This document shows positions 7,771 through 14,760 of a stretch of 16,462 bases of DNA, one piece after another; positions within the stretch are counted from its first letter, which is position 1, and the number at the start of each line of letters is the position of its first letter. The notes beneath the pieces are model-generated. The model did not search any database. It was not told where the DNA came from and saw nothing but the letters and a program-made list of their open reading frames with translations. Source of the DNA: an uncultured beta proteobacterium (GTDB lineage Bacteria; Pseudomonadota; Gammaproteobacteria; Burkholderiales; Burkholderiaceae); the NCBI GenBank assembly GCA_903843315.1, contig CAIMPQ010000082.1:1-16462 (forward strand). Reading direction: 5' to 3'. A program made the translations under genes and the position numbers.

Positions 7771-8199
7771 TTAGGGCTGGGGATTTTCAAGGTCAGAAAT
7801 GCGCTTTTTCAGGGCCCGCTCCTCCGCAAAGCGCGCGGTTTCATCCCGAATGACCGCCACCACCCCGCTAGCCTTCCCATTGCTATCAAATAGCATCCCT
7901 ACGCTGAAAGCAATCGAGAGCGTGCCACCATCTTTATGTTTAGCTGGCACCTTCAATAAAGAAGTCCCATAACGAGTGGTACCCGTCTCCATCGACTTGC
8001 TGTAACCCTCATTGTGTTTTTGGCGCTGACGCTCTGGGACGATTAAGTCCAGGGTACTCCCTAGAGCTTCTTGCTCTGAGTAACCAAAGATACGGGTAGC
8101 CGCAGGATTCCACAAAACGATTCGTTCATTGGCATCGGCAACCACCATGGCATCGCCAATGCACTCCACGAGTTTGCACAAATCAATATTGGTATTCAT
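7771..8199 (-). CDS. stand-alone PAS-domain protein (possible heme PAS)
   Basis: A 142-residue cytosolic protein that is essentially one PAS domain (about 8-120, with WNPAATRIFGYSEQEALG and a GVVAVIRDETARF end) plus a short C-terminal helix (about 121-138). No kinase, GGDEF, HTH or other output domain is present. The F-helix region PERQRQKHNEGY lines up with the FixL stretch that holds its proximal heme histidine; the matching residue here is His62. PAS domains sense redox state, oxygen or small ligands and need a partner to signal. It lies between the two frc genes with terminators on both sides, so it is probably transcribed alone. The likely partner is unknown; the Crp/Fnr protein of the block or a regulator elsewhere is possible. 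Heme binding is inferred from a by-eye alignment. Confidence 0.85.
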   Translation of the reverse strand: MNTNIDLCKLVECIGDAMVVADANERIVLWNPAATRIFGYSEQEALGSTLDLIVPERQRQKHNEGYSKSMETGTTRYGTSLLKVPAKHKDGGTLSIAFSVGMLFDSNGKASGVVAVIRDETARFAEERALKKRISDLENPQP

Positions 8200-8252
8200 A
8201 CGATTAGTCTATAGCAATTTTCATGCTCTGTTTTTCTTTTGATTCTTGGAAT

Positions 8253-8280
8253 AAAAAAAGGCGCTCACCAGGAGCGCCTT
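8253..8280 (-). terminator. intrinsic terminator of the oxc-frc2 unit
   Basis: AAGGCGCT and AGCGCCTT (8258-8265 and 8273-8280) form a perfect 8-bp stem with a 7-base loop, followed on the minus strand by a run of seven Ts. It lies 27 bp after the stop of frc copy 2. This is the clearest terminator in the window. Confidence 0.9.
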
Positions 8281-8307
8281 CAAGATATTGCTAGTTAATA
8301 CTCGTTA

Positions 8308-9558
8308 TTAAACTGCTTTAGCAGCGTGTAGCTTGGTGATGTCATCAGCACTATAGCCAAGGTCAGCCAACACTTCATCAGTGTGCTCACCCAATACAGG
8401 AGATGGCTTCACTTCGATTTCCAAATCAGAGAACTTGATTGGGCTACCGATAGTCAAATACTTACCACGTACTTTGTGGTCCACTTCAACGATTGAGCCG
8501 CTCTTACGCAGGTCAGGTGAAGCAGCCAATTCTTTCATAGAGAAAACTGGTGCACATGGAATATCAAACTTGCGGAGAATATCCACAGCTTCATATTTAG
8601 TCTTGTCTTTCAGCCAATCTTCAATCGTTGCGAAGATGTCAAAAATCTTATCTTGACGAGCTTCAGCAGTCATATACGCTGGATCAGTTGCCCATTCTGG
8701 TTTGCCGATGGCCTTAGTAATAGGCTCCCAAGCGTGGCCTTGAATAGTGAAGTAGATGTATGCGTTTGGATCGGTTTCCCAACCCTTACACTTCAATACC
8801 CAGCCAGGCTGACCGCCACCACCAGCGTTACCGCCGCGTGGAACTACGTCAGTGAATGAACCGTGTGGGTACTGTGGATACTCTTCCAAATAACCAATTT
8901 TGTCCAAACGTTGTTGATCGCGCAACTTCACACGGCACAAGTTCAATACAGCATCTTGCATTGAGCAAGAAACTTTTTGACCACGGCCAGTTTTATCCCG
9001 CTGCATCAATGCAGTCAAAATACCAATCGCCAAGTGCATACCCGTATTCGAATCGCCTAAAGCTGCAGCAGAAACAGTAGGAGGACCATCCCAGAAACCA
9101 GTTGTAGAAGCTGCACCACCAGCACACTGAGCAACGTTCTCATATACTTTCAAATCTTCATATGAGTGGCCATCGCTAAAGCCTTTTACAGAAGCCAAAA
9201 TCATTTTTGGGTTCAACTCTTGAATACGGGCCCAAGAAAATCCCATACGATCCAAAGCACCAGGACCGAAGTTCTCAACCATGACGTCAGATGTCTTGAT
9301 CATCTTCTCTAAAACTTCTTTACCTTCTTGAGTCTTAGTGTCGAGTGTCAAAGAGCGCTTATTGCCGTTGAGCATAGTGAAGTACAAAGCATCGGCACCC
9401 GGAATATCGCGCAATTGGCTGCGGGTTACATCGCCAGAGCCTGGACGCTCAACTTTGATTACGTCGGCGCCATACCAAGCCAATAACTGGGTACAGGCAG
9501 GACCTGCCTGGACGTGGGTGAAGTCAATAATACGAATACCGTCTAATGGTTTAGTCAT
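8308..9558 (-). CDS. frc: formyl-CoA:oxalate CoA-transferase, copy 2
   Basis: A 416-residue class III CoA-transferase, the closer of the two copies to characterised Frc. It starts MTKPLDGIRIIDFTHVQAGP, nearly the Oxalobacter N-terminus, and has Tyr139 (KVYE), catalytic Asp169 in LGDSNTG and the intact glycine loop GGGGQ (246-250). Trp48 of Oxalobacter Frc, a residue tied to substrate behaviour, is Gln48 here. Forty-four of the first 60 residues match copy 1. AAGGAG 8 bases before the ATG is a strong ribosome-binding site. It follows oxc by 88 bp with no terminator between, so the two enzymes of the oxalate cycle are probably co-transcribed: Frc charges oxalate and Oxc regenerates formyl-CoA. 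Confidence 0.96.
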   Translation of the reverse strand: MTKPLDGIRIIDFTHVQAGPACTQLLAWYGADVIKVERPGSGDVTRSQLRDIPGADALYFTMLNGNKRSLTLDTKTQEGKEVLEKMIKTSDVMVENFGPGALDRMGFSWARIQELNPKMILASVKGFSDGHSYEDLKVYENVAQCAGGAASTTGFWDGPPTVSAAALGDSNTGMHLAIGILTALMQRDKTGRGQKVSCSMQDAVLNLCRVKLRDQQRLDKIGYLEEYPQYPHGSFTDVVPRGGNAGGGGQPGWVLKCKGWETDPNAYIYFTIQGHAWEPITKAIGKPEWATDPAYMTAEARQDKIFDIFATIEDWLKDKTKYEAVDILRKFDIPCAPVFSMKELAASPDLRKSGSIVEVDHKVRGKYLTIGSPIKFSDLEIEVKPSPVLGEHTDEVLADLGYSADDITKLHAAKAV

Positions 9559-9646
9559 GTGTGTTTCTCCTTGAGTGTTTCTTATTTGTTGCTTAATTTA
9601 GTCTAAAAATATTAACCTTTTATTACTGAAAATCAGATTTCAAATC

Positions 9647-11356
9647 TTATTTCTTAGCAGCTGCTGAGGATGGGTTCAAATTCGTTAAACGCCCACTCTC
9701 AGTACCTGCAGTTTCATCAATAATGGCATTGATGAGGGCTGGTTTACCGGCAGCAATCGCTTCTGTTAAGGCCGCTTCTAATTCTGCTGGGGTAGTCACG
9801 TAATAACCCACTCCACCAAATGCTTCCATCATCTTGTCGTAACGCGCATCTTTAATGAATACTGTTGGAGCCACATCAGCACCACCAGTAGGATTCTTAT
9901 CCGTGCCACGGTATACGCCGTTGTTATTGAATACAACAGTCGTAATGGGCAAGTTATAACGGCAAATAGTCTCTAACTCCATGCCGCTAAAGCCGAATGC
10001 GCTATCACCCTCTACTGCAACTGTTGGCAAGCCACTTGTGACTGCGGCACCAATGGCGTAACCCATGCCGATACCCATAATTCCCCAAGTGCCAGAGTCA
10101 AAACGCTTACGTGGCTTGTACATATCCACAATCGCACGGCAAAAGTCGAGTGTGTTTGCACCCTCGTTTACCAAGTTCACATCTGGATTCTTTTTGATCA
10201 CATCACGAATCGCACGCAATGCACCATGAAAGTTCATTGGCGATACTTCCTTAGCCAAGGTCTCAGCCATCTTCGCTAAGTTCTTATCTTTCTTTTCATT
10301 GATTGCATTAACCCACTCAGCGCTTGGCTTAGGAACAGCTGCAATACCCTTCAAGAGCTCGCCAACGCATGAACCAATATCGCCGATCAATGGAGCATCG
10401 ATTTGCACGTTGCTATCGACTTCGTTTGCCTGAATATCGATCTGAATAAATTTCTTAGGATCTTTGCCCCATGTCTTACCCTTACCGTGTGCAAGTAACC
10501 AGTTCAAGCGTGCGCCAACCAACATCACTGCATCAGCCTCCGCCAAAACAAATGAACGGGCTGCAGAAGCAGATTGTGGATGATTGTCAGGTAACAAACC
10601 TTTTGCCATCGACATTGGTAAATAAGGAATTCCGGACTTCTCGATCAAATCACGAATCTCTTTATCTGCTTGTGCGTAGGCCGCGCCTTTACCCAAGAGA
10701 ATCAAAGGACGCTTAGCCCCTTTCAATACGTTCAATGCACGCTCAACTGCATCAGCCGCAGGGATCTGACGTGGTACTGGATCAATCACCTTGAAGATGG
10801 ATTTCTTTGCTTCCTCAACCGGCATAGTTTGTGCAAGCAGCTGTGCTGGCAAATCCAAATACACGCCGCCTGGACGACCAGAAACAGCAGCACGAATGGC
10901 GCGAGCAAACCCAATACCGATATCTTCAATATGATTAATACGATAGGCTGCTTTGCAATAGGGCTTCGCTGCATTGAGCTGATCCATCTCCTCGTAATCG
11001 CCCTGCTGCAAGTCAACGATCTCACGTTCACTTGAGCCAGAAATCAAAATCATAGGGAAGCAGTTAACAGTTGCATTTGCTAACGCGGTTAAGCCGTTTA
11101 AGAAACCGGGTGCAGAAACAGTCATGCAAATACCAGGTTTTTGAGTCATGTATCCGGCGATAGCAGCTGCATTACCAGCATGTTGCTCGTGACGGAAACC
11201 AATAAAACGCAAACCTTCCGCTTGAGCCAAACGGCAGAGGTCGGTAATAGGAATACCAACGAGACCGAAAATGGTGTCGAGGTCATTTGCTTTGAGGGCA
11301 TCAATAACGAGGTGAAAGCCATCAGTTAATTGTGTGTTTTGGTTGTCAGTTGTCAT
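9647..11356 (-). CDS. oxc: oxalyl-CoA decarboxylase
   Basis: Thiamine-diphosphate enzyme that converts oxalyl-CoA to formyl-CoA and CO2 in the cytosol. The 569-residue length matches the family (568 in Oxalobacter). The N-terminal domain has catalytic Glu57 (FRHEQHAG) and Tyr121-Glu122 (GDYEEMDQ). The middle domain has GKGAAYAQ. The C-terminal domain has the ThDP/Mg motif from Gly450-Asp451-Ser452 to the NNN at 477-479, then Tyr482 and Ser554 (TESGR), matching the active-site residues known in Oxalobacter Oxc. The ATG at 11356 starts the family-typical MTTDNQ...LTDGFH; an in-frame TTG at 11404 would add 16 atypical residues. There is no clear Shine-Dalgarno. A ~119-nt leader is expected from the promoter described upstream. 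Confidence 0.97.
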   Translation of the reverse strand: MTTDNQNTQLTDGFHLVIDALKANDLDTIFGLVGIPITDLCRLAQAEGLRFIGFRHEQHAGNAAAIAGYMTQKPGICMTVSAPGFLNGLTALANATVNCFPMILISGSSEREIVDLQQGDYEEMDQLNAAKPYCKAAYRINHIEDIGIGFARAIRAAVSGRPGGVYLDLPAQLLAQTMPVEEAKKSIFKVIDPVPRQIPAADAVERALNVLKGAKRPLILLGKGAAYAQADKEIRDLIEKSGIPYLPMSMAKGLLPDNHPQSASAARSFVLAEADAVMLVGARLNWLLAHGKGKTWGKDPKKFIQIDIQANEVDSNVQIDAPLIGDIGSCVGELLKGIAAVPKPSAEWVNAINEKKDKNLAKMAETLAKEVSPMNFHGALRAIRDVIKKNPDVNLVNEGANTLDFCRAIVDMYKPRKRFDSGTWGIMGIGMGYAIGAAVTSGLPTVAVEGDSAFGFSGMELETICRYNLPITTVVFNNNGVYRGTDKNPTGGADVAPTVFIKDARYDKMMEAFGGVGYYVTTPAELEAALTEAIAAGKPALINAIIDETAGTESGRLTNLNPSSAAAKK

Positions 11357-11406
11357 AGAAATTTTTATATGAATTGCAGGAGCGCTCGGTGAGGGCTGAC
11401 GCAATT

Positions 11407-11420
11407 TTAGCTTTCGCTAA
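11407..11420 (-). other. GAAA-tetraloop hairpin in the oxc leader
   Basis: TTAGC-GAAA-GCTAA on the minus strand forms a 5-bp stem capped by a GNRA tetraloop, about 50 nt before the oxc ATG. It is not followed by a T-run, so it is not a terminator. A role in leader stability is a guess. Confidence 0.35.
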
Positions 11421-11481
11421 TGTCTCCAATTAAGTTATTAATCGCACAACGGGTTTCAATGCCCCGCTTAGGCAGAGGTGA

Positions 11482-11487
11482 ATATTA
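11482..11487 (-). promoter_or_regulatory. candidate -10 box of the oxc-frc2 promoter
   Basis: TAATAT on the minus strand. If it is used, transcription would begin near 11475. There is no good -35 hexamer, which fits an activator-dependent promoter, because the -35 region is occupied by the palindrome at 11509-11524. Confidence 0.5.
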
Positions 11488-11508
11488 GGCTTGGGGTGGG
11501 AGTTCATC

Positions 11509-11524
11509 ATTGACTTCGGTCAAT
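11509..11524 (-). promoter_or_regulatory. FNR/Crp-family operator upstream of oxc
   Basis: A perfect 16-bp palindrome, ATTGAC-N4-GTCAAT, matching the general FNR/FixK pattern TTGA-N6-TCAA. Its centre (11516.5) is 41.5 bp upstream of the start at 11475 predicted from the TAATAT box, the textbook class II activator position. The adjacent Crp/Fnr gene encodes an E-x-x-S-R recognition helix like that of FNR. The same sequence could form an RNA hairpin, but it has no terminator tail. Confidence 0.65.
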
Positions 11525-11536
11525 TTCCCCCTAAAT

Positions 11537-11550
11537 CCTGTAAATACAGG
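11537..11550. promoter_or_regulatory. 14-bp palindrome between the regulator gene and oxc
   Basis: CCTGTA-AA-TACAGG is a perfect inverted repeat 10 bp after the regulator gene. It could be a second protein-binding site or a short hairpin. It lacks the N8 spacing of a LexA box and has no T-run. Its function is unknown. Confidence 0.35.
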
Positions 11551-11559
11551 GTGCTCAGC

Positions 11560-12177
11560 TTAGATAAAAAGCTCTTTGTGCTTTGTTTTGAGGCGGCTCA
11601 GGGTCTCCGGGGAGAGGTTGAGATAAGCGGCAAGCTCCTTTTTAGGCAGGAGCTCAAATAAGTCCTCGTATTTACGGAGAAAGCGCTCTACCCGACCAGG
11701 GGCATCAAGCATGTGCAGGGTGATCGTATGGGCCATGATCTCGCTCATCAGACGCATTACCTCAAACTCAAAACTTTCCTTTAAGGGCTTGTGCAGCTCC
11801 AGGAATTCAGCCCATTTCTTGAGGGGCATCCGGGCTACACGGGCCTTGGTAACGCAGGCGATGCTATAGGGTGCGGCGGTCTTCAAACGCCAGGCAGCAT
11901 AGCTCGTTTCAATATCCTTTTCGATTGCAAAACGCAAAATCATCTCTTTAGCATCAGCGCTAGAAACGATGCGCTTCAGGATTCCATCCAATACGAAGTA
12001 CTGCTCCATTTGATGGTCACCCTGGTGCAGCAAAATTTCTGACTTTTTGAGATCCGAGACCTCTAAATGACGCTCTAAATCGGCCATTACTTCCGGATCT
12101 AAGCTTTTTAGGACTGAGTTTTGACTCAGCTGAAGGCGAATCAGGTTTTTTTCGGGGTGCTTATCTAATGCGGGCAT
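11560..12177 (-). CDS. Crp/Fnr family transcriptional regulator
   Basis: A 205-residue regulator with an N-terminal cyclic-nucleotide-binding-like beta-roll (about 20-118; ILLHQGDHQMEQYFVLDG), a long dimerisation helix (about 128-158) and a C-terminal winged helix (about 162-205; KKELAAYLNLSPETLSRLK). The recognition helix carries Glu191, Ser194 and Arg195, the same E-x-x-S-R pattern FNR uses to read TTGAT half-sites. There is only one Cys (Cys108), so it cannot hold an FNR-type 4Fe-4S cluster, and the cAMP pocket of Crp is not conserved; the effector is unknown. It lies directly upstream of oxc on the same strand and probably activates it. The ATG has no strong ribosome-binding site, so the exact start is less certain. 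Confidence 0.9.
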   Translation of the reverse strand: MPALDKHPEKNLIRLQLSQNSVLKSLDPEVMADLERHLEVSDLKKSEILLHQGDHQMEQYFVLDGILKRIVSSADAKEMILRFAIEKDIETSYAAWRLKTAAPYSIACVTKARVARMPLKKWAEFLELHKPLKESFEFEVMRLMSEIMAHTITLHMLDAPGRVERFLRKYEDLFELLPKKELAAYLNLSPETLSRLKTKHKELFI

Positions 12178-12275
12178 CTAATACAGTCATGAATCCTTCA
12201 TCCTAGACCCCATATTGTAGGCTTTTTTGGTGCAAAAAGTAGGAAAGACCCCAAGACCTGGGCTAGAATTGTAGG
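12178..12275. promoter_or_regulatory. divergent promoter region, regulator gene / cobalamin riboswitch
   Basis: This gap should hold promoters in both directions. On the plus strand TAGAAT (12264-12269) would start transcription at about 12276, exactly where the riboswitch begins; its -35 is poor. On the minus strand TACAAT (12214-12219 complement) is a possible -10 for the Crp/Fnr gene, 37 bp before its ATG. No FNR-type palindrome is seen here. Confidence 0.45.
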
Positions 12276-12462
12276 GTCGTGGTGCTTTATTGCAGTGCAA
12301 TAGAGTTAAACGGGAAACACTAAACGTGTGCTGCCCCCGCAACGGTAAGTAAATGCACTTTTATCTAGGTAAAAGTGTCAGGAATCTGACAAAGCCACTG
12401 TGCGCGTCATTCGCATGGGAAGGCCAGATTCTGAGATTTACTAGCCCGGATACCGGCCAAGA
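12276..12462 (+). ncRNA. cobalamin riboswitch (aptamer)
   Basis: The conserved blocks of the cobalamin aptamer occur in order: GTGGTGCT (12279-12286), TTAAACGGGAA (12306-12316), the core CTGCCCCCGCAACGGTAAG (12331-12349), AAAGCCACTGTG (12391-12402), GGGAAGGC (12417-12424) and the B12 box AGCCCGGATACCGGCC (12443-12458). It binds adenosylcobalamin or a related cobamide and normally lowers expression of the downstream gene, here a TonB-dependent receptor. Confidence 0.95.
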
Positions 12463-12619
12463 CAGGTGGAATTTTGCGGACGGGGACCTTCGCGCGCCGA
12501 TGACAGCGCCCTATCTCTCGATCCGACGCCAAATTGACGCCTGAACTCCTGCGCGAGAAATTCTGTTCGACCCAACTAACGGGGAAGTTAGCTGGGCAAT
12601 CGACAACAGAAAGTTTTAA
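12463..12619 (+). promoter_or_regulatory. riboswitch expression platform / leader of the TonB receptor
   Basis: This 157-nt linker holds two foldable elements. TTCGCGC (12489-12495) can pair with GCGCGAG (12551-12557). A long imperfect stem-loop spans 12563-12609: CTGTTCGA and CCCAACTAAC pair with GTTAGCTGGG and TCGACAACAG around a GGGGAA loop. The second hairpin ends 10 bases before the ATG. There is no T-run and no clear Shine-Dalgarno, so control of translation initiation is more likely than transcription termination. The short open frame over 12353-12544 is part of the RNA, not a gene. Confidence 0.55.
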
Positions 12620-14641
12620 ATGGAACAGCAGTTCAGTACCAAAAGGCTTGCCCTAATTTGCGGCACGGCAATATCTATCTATGCATTCCCAGTATTTGCA
12701 CAAAACAATGTATCTGTGAGCGCACCCCAGACCCCGCTCAACCCCATTATTGTGACTGCAACAAGAACCCCGACAAAAGCGGAAGATGTTCTCGCTGACT
12801 TTGTCTACATTGGTCCAGAGGAGATTGCACAGGCCGCACAAACTAGCTTGGCAGACTTATTACAACAACAGCGCGGTATTCAGATCTCTGGTTATGGCGG
12901 CAGTGGCAACTTAACCGGCGTAAATCTCCGTGGCACTAGTAATGGTCAAAGCTTATTGCTAATTGATGGCGTCAGAATTGACTCTTCTGCTGCAGGCGGC
13001 CCAATTCTTAATCAAATTCCATTGGCATTAATTGACCATATTGAAATTATTTTTGGAGCACAAAGCACTCTCTATGGGGCAAATGCAATTGGTGGCGTGA
13101 TCCAAATATTTACCAAGAATGGTGGTGGACCCACTCAATTTACTGCTTCCTCAGGCTATGGGTCTTATGGAACCAGCATTAATAATGCCGCTGTTACTGG
13201 CTCATTAGGTGATGTCAACAAGACAAAATACTCTGTCGGATTTAGTCAAGAGCATTCGGCAGGATTCAATACAGTCGCTAGCAACAACCCCTGTACTACT
13301 CAAAACCCCAACAATTATGGCTGTGTCTTCCCATCTGGGGCGACCAGCTATACGCGTCTAGGAACAACAGCACAGTTTTCGCAAGAATGGCAAACCGGTC
13401 AAGAGCTGGGTGTAAAAATATTTGCCACATCCAATAGTTACCAATACCCCAATAGCACTTCTCAGTCCACCTATCAGATTATGAATGTGGGTGATAACTA
13501 TGTGCCTTTTTACGGTCAACAAGTAAATCGCTTTTCTACCTTTACTGGCTACAGTAAAAATAAAATTAATGAGATTTGGGAAAGCAACTTTCAAGCGAGT
13601 GCAGTATCCAACTCCCAACAATTACTTTGGTCTGGTGTTGGTTCAAACTCAGCCAATGACGTCATCAATATGCCTGAATACGATTTTTTATGGCAAAACA
13701 CGATTAAAGTGGGATCTGATACGCTTCAATTACTTGCAGAACGCCGCAATCAATACGTATATGTAAATAACTCAGATAACGTGACCGGCTGCATCTCTTA
13801 TTACGGCATCAATTGCTCTGTCGATCAAAAACGATATACGAACTCTATAGCTGGGTCATACGATTTGAAACGAGGCAATCATTTAGCCACCTTCTCACTT
13901 CGCAACGACACCATTACCAGCTTTAATTCAAAGACTACCGGAGGTGCAGCTTATGGTTACTTTATTACGCCTCAATGGCGCACCAACATCAACTACAACA
14001 CCGGTTATCGCGTCCCCACCTTCAACGATATGTATTACCCAGGGCAAGCTAATCCCAATTTAGTGCCGGAGACGAGTCAGAATATGGAAGTAGGATTGAC
14101 ATACGAAAACAAAATTTCTAGTAATAAATTAGTTGCGTACCAAAATAAAATTTCTAACTATATCGAGCCTACTTTAAGTAACCCTGCGAATCCCTGTCTT
14201 TTAGGCTCAGCATGTATGCCAATTAACCTTGGATCAGTCATGATTAAAGGCCTATCCGGTGGATCAAGTACCTATGTAGGGAATTTTTTACTGAAAGGCT
14301 CAGTCGATTATTTACACGCCATAGATCAAAATACAAACTTCTACTTACCAAGACGCGCCAAACTGACATCCAATATAGCGATTGAGTACCGCCAGGGCAA
14401 AGTGAATTTAGGCACTAATGTGACTTATACAGGGCAAACATTTGATACGCTTGATAATTCAACTACCTACACCAATGGCTCTTACACCTTGCTCGGTATC
14501 TATGGAAGTTACGAAATTGATCGAAATTGGAAAGCATTTGCTCGCTGGAATAACGTTACTAACGTGCAATATCAAACCGTATACGGGTATAACAATATGG
14601 GATCCAATATCTTTGCCGGCGTCAGTTATTCCTATCGGTAA
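12620..14641 (+). CDS. btuB: TonB-dependent outer-membrane receptor, probable cobalamin transporter
   Basis: A 673-residue receptor that imports a large ligand across the outer membrane using TonB energy. A signal peptide is predicted at 1-27 (cut after VFA). A BtuB-like TonB box, IIVTATRT, is at 43-50. The plug domain (about 55-168) has VNLRGTSNGQSLLLIDGVRI and IEIIFGAQSTLYGANAIGG. The rest is a 22-strand barrel-type sequence rich in aromatic and Asn/Ser residues, ending GVSYSYR. The last residue is Arg rather than the usual aromatic, but Tyr precedes it. The cobalamin riboswitch upstream makes cobalamin or a cobamide the likely ligand. No btuFCD genes are in the window. It is transcribed away from the oxalate block. 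Confidence 0.92.
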   Translation: MEQQFSTKRLALICGTAISIYAFPVFAQNNVSVSAPQTPLNPIIVTATRTPTKAEDVLADFVYIGPEEIAQAAQTSLADLLQQQRGIQISGYGGSGNLTGVNLRGTSNGQSLLLIDGVRIDSSAAGGPILNQIPLALIDHIEIIFGAQSTLYGANAIGGVIQIFTKNGGGPTQFTASSGYGSYGTSINNAAVTGSLGDVNKTKYSVGFSQEHSAGFNTVASNNPCTTQNPNNYGCVFPSGATSYTRLGTTAQFSQEWQTGQELGVKIFATSNSYQYPNSTSQSTYQIMNVGDNYVPFYGQQVNRFSTFTGYSKNKINEIWESNFQASAVSNSQQLLWSGVGSNSANDVINMPEYDFLWQNTIKVGSDTLQLLAERRNQYVYVNNSDNVTGCISYYGINCSVDQKRYTNSIAGSYDLKRGNHLATFSLRNDTITSFNSKTTGGAAYGYFITPQWRTNINYNTGYRVPTFNDMYYPGQANPNLVPETSQNMEVGLTYENKISSNKLVAYQNKISNYIEPTLSNPANPCLLGSACMPINLGSVMIKGLSGGSSTYVGNFLLKGSVDYLHAIDQNTNFYLPRRAKLTSNIAIEYRQGKVNLGTNVTYTGQTFDTLDNSTTYTNGSYTLLGIYGSYEIDRNWKAFARWNNVTNVQYQTVYGYNNMGSNIFAGVSYSYR

Positions 14642-14674
14642 GGAAAATAAGGGGATGGCTTCAAAATCAGCAGC

Positions 14675-14740
14675 TTAGGTTAATGCTATGGCTAGACCCA
14701 GAGGCCTAAGAATCATTACAAGCCTTAGCATTAGGCCTAA
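14675..14740 (+). repeat. long imperfect inverted repeat between btuB and the zapB-like gene
   Basis: The arms TTAGGTTAATGCTATGGCT (14675-14693) and 14721-14740 are near-complementary (core TAATGCTATGGC against GCCTTAGCATTA, one mismatch) around a 27-base loop. A second, exclusive pairing exists between AGGCCTAA (14702-14709) and TTAGGCCT (14731-14738). No T-run follows, so it is not a classical terminator. It may separate the receptor unit from the cell-division unit or act in the leader of the latter. Confidence 0.6.
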
Positions 14741-14760
14741 CTCGAGGATACAATGCCAAT

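Noticed and set aside
10471..11035. Open frames on the plus strand opposite oxc
   Set aside because: They sit fully inside a well-conserved gene on the other strand, show no family resemblance and have no ribosome-binding site of note.
11357..11404. Longer Oxc reading from a TTG at 11404, adding 16 residues
   Set aside because: The extra residues do not resemble the family N-terminus, whereas the ATG at 11356 gives a length and start that match known Oxc proteins.
11509..11524. The oxc-upstream palindrome as a transcription terminator of the regulator gene
   Set aside because: It has a stable-looking 6-bp stem and tetraloop but no T-run on either strand, while its sequence and spacing fit an operator.
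11537..11550. LexA (SOS) box at the CCTGTA/TACAGG palindrome
   Set aside because: A LexA box needs CTGT-N8-ACAG; here the spacing is only 4 bases.
12353..12544. 63-codon open frame on the plus strand
   Set aside because: It lies within the cobalamin aptamer and its linker, whose conserved RNA blocks explain the sequence.
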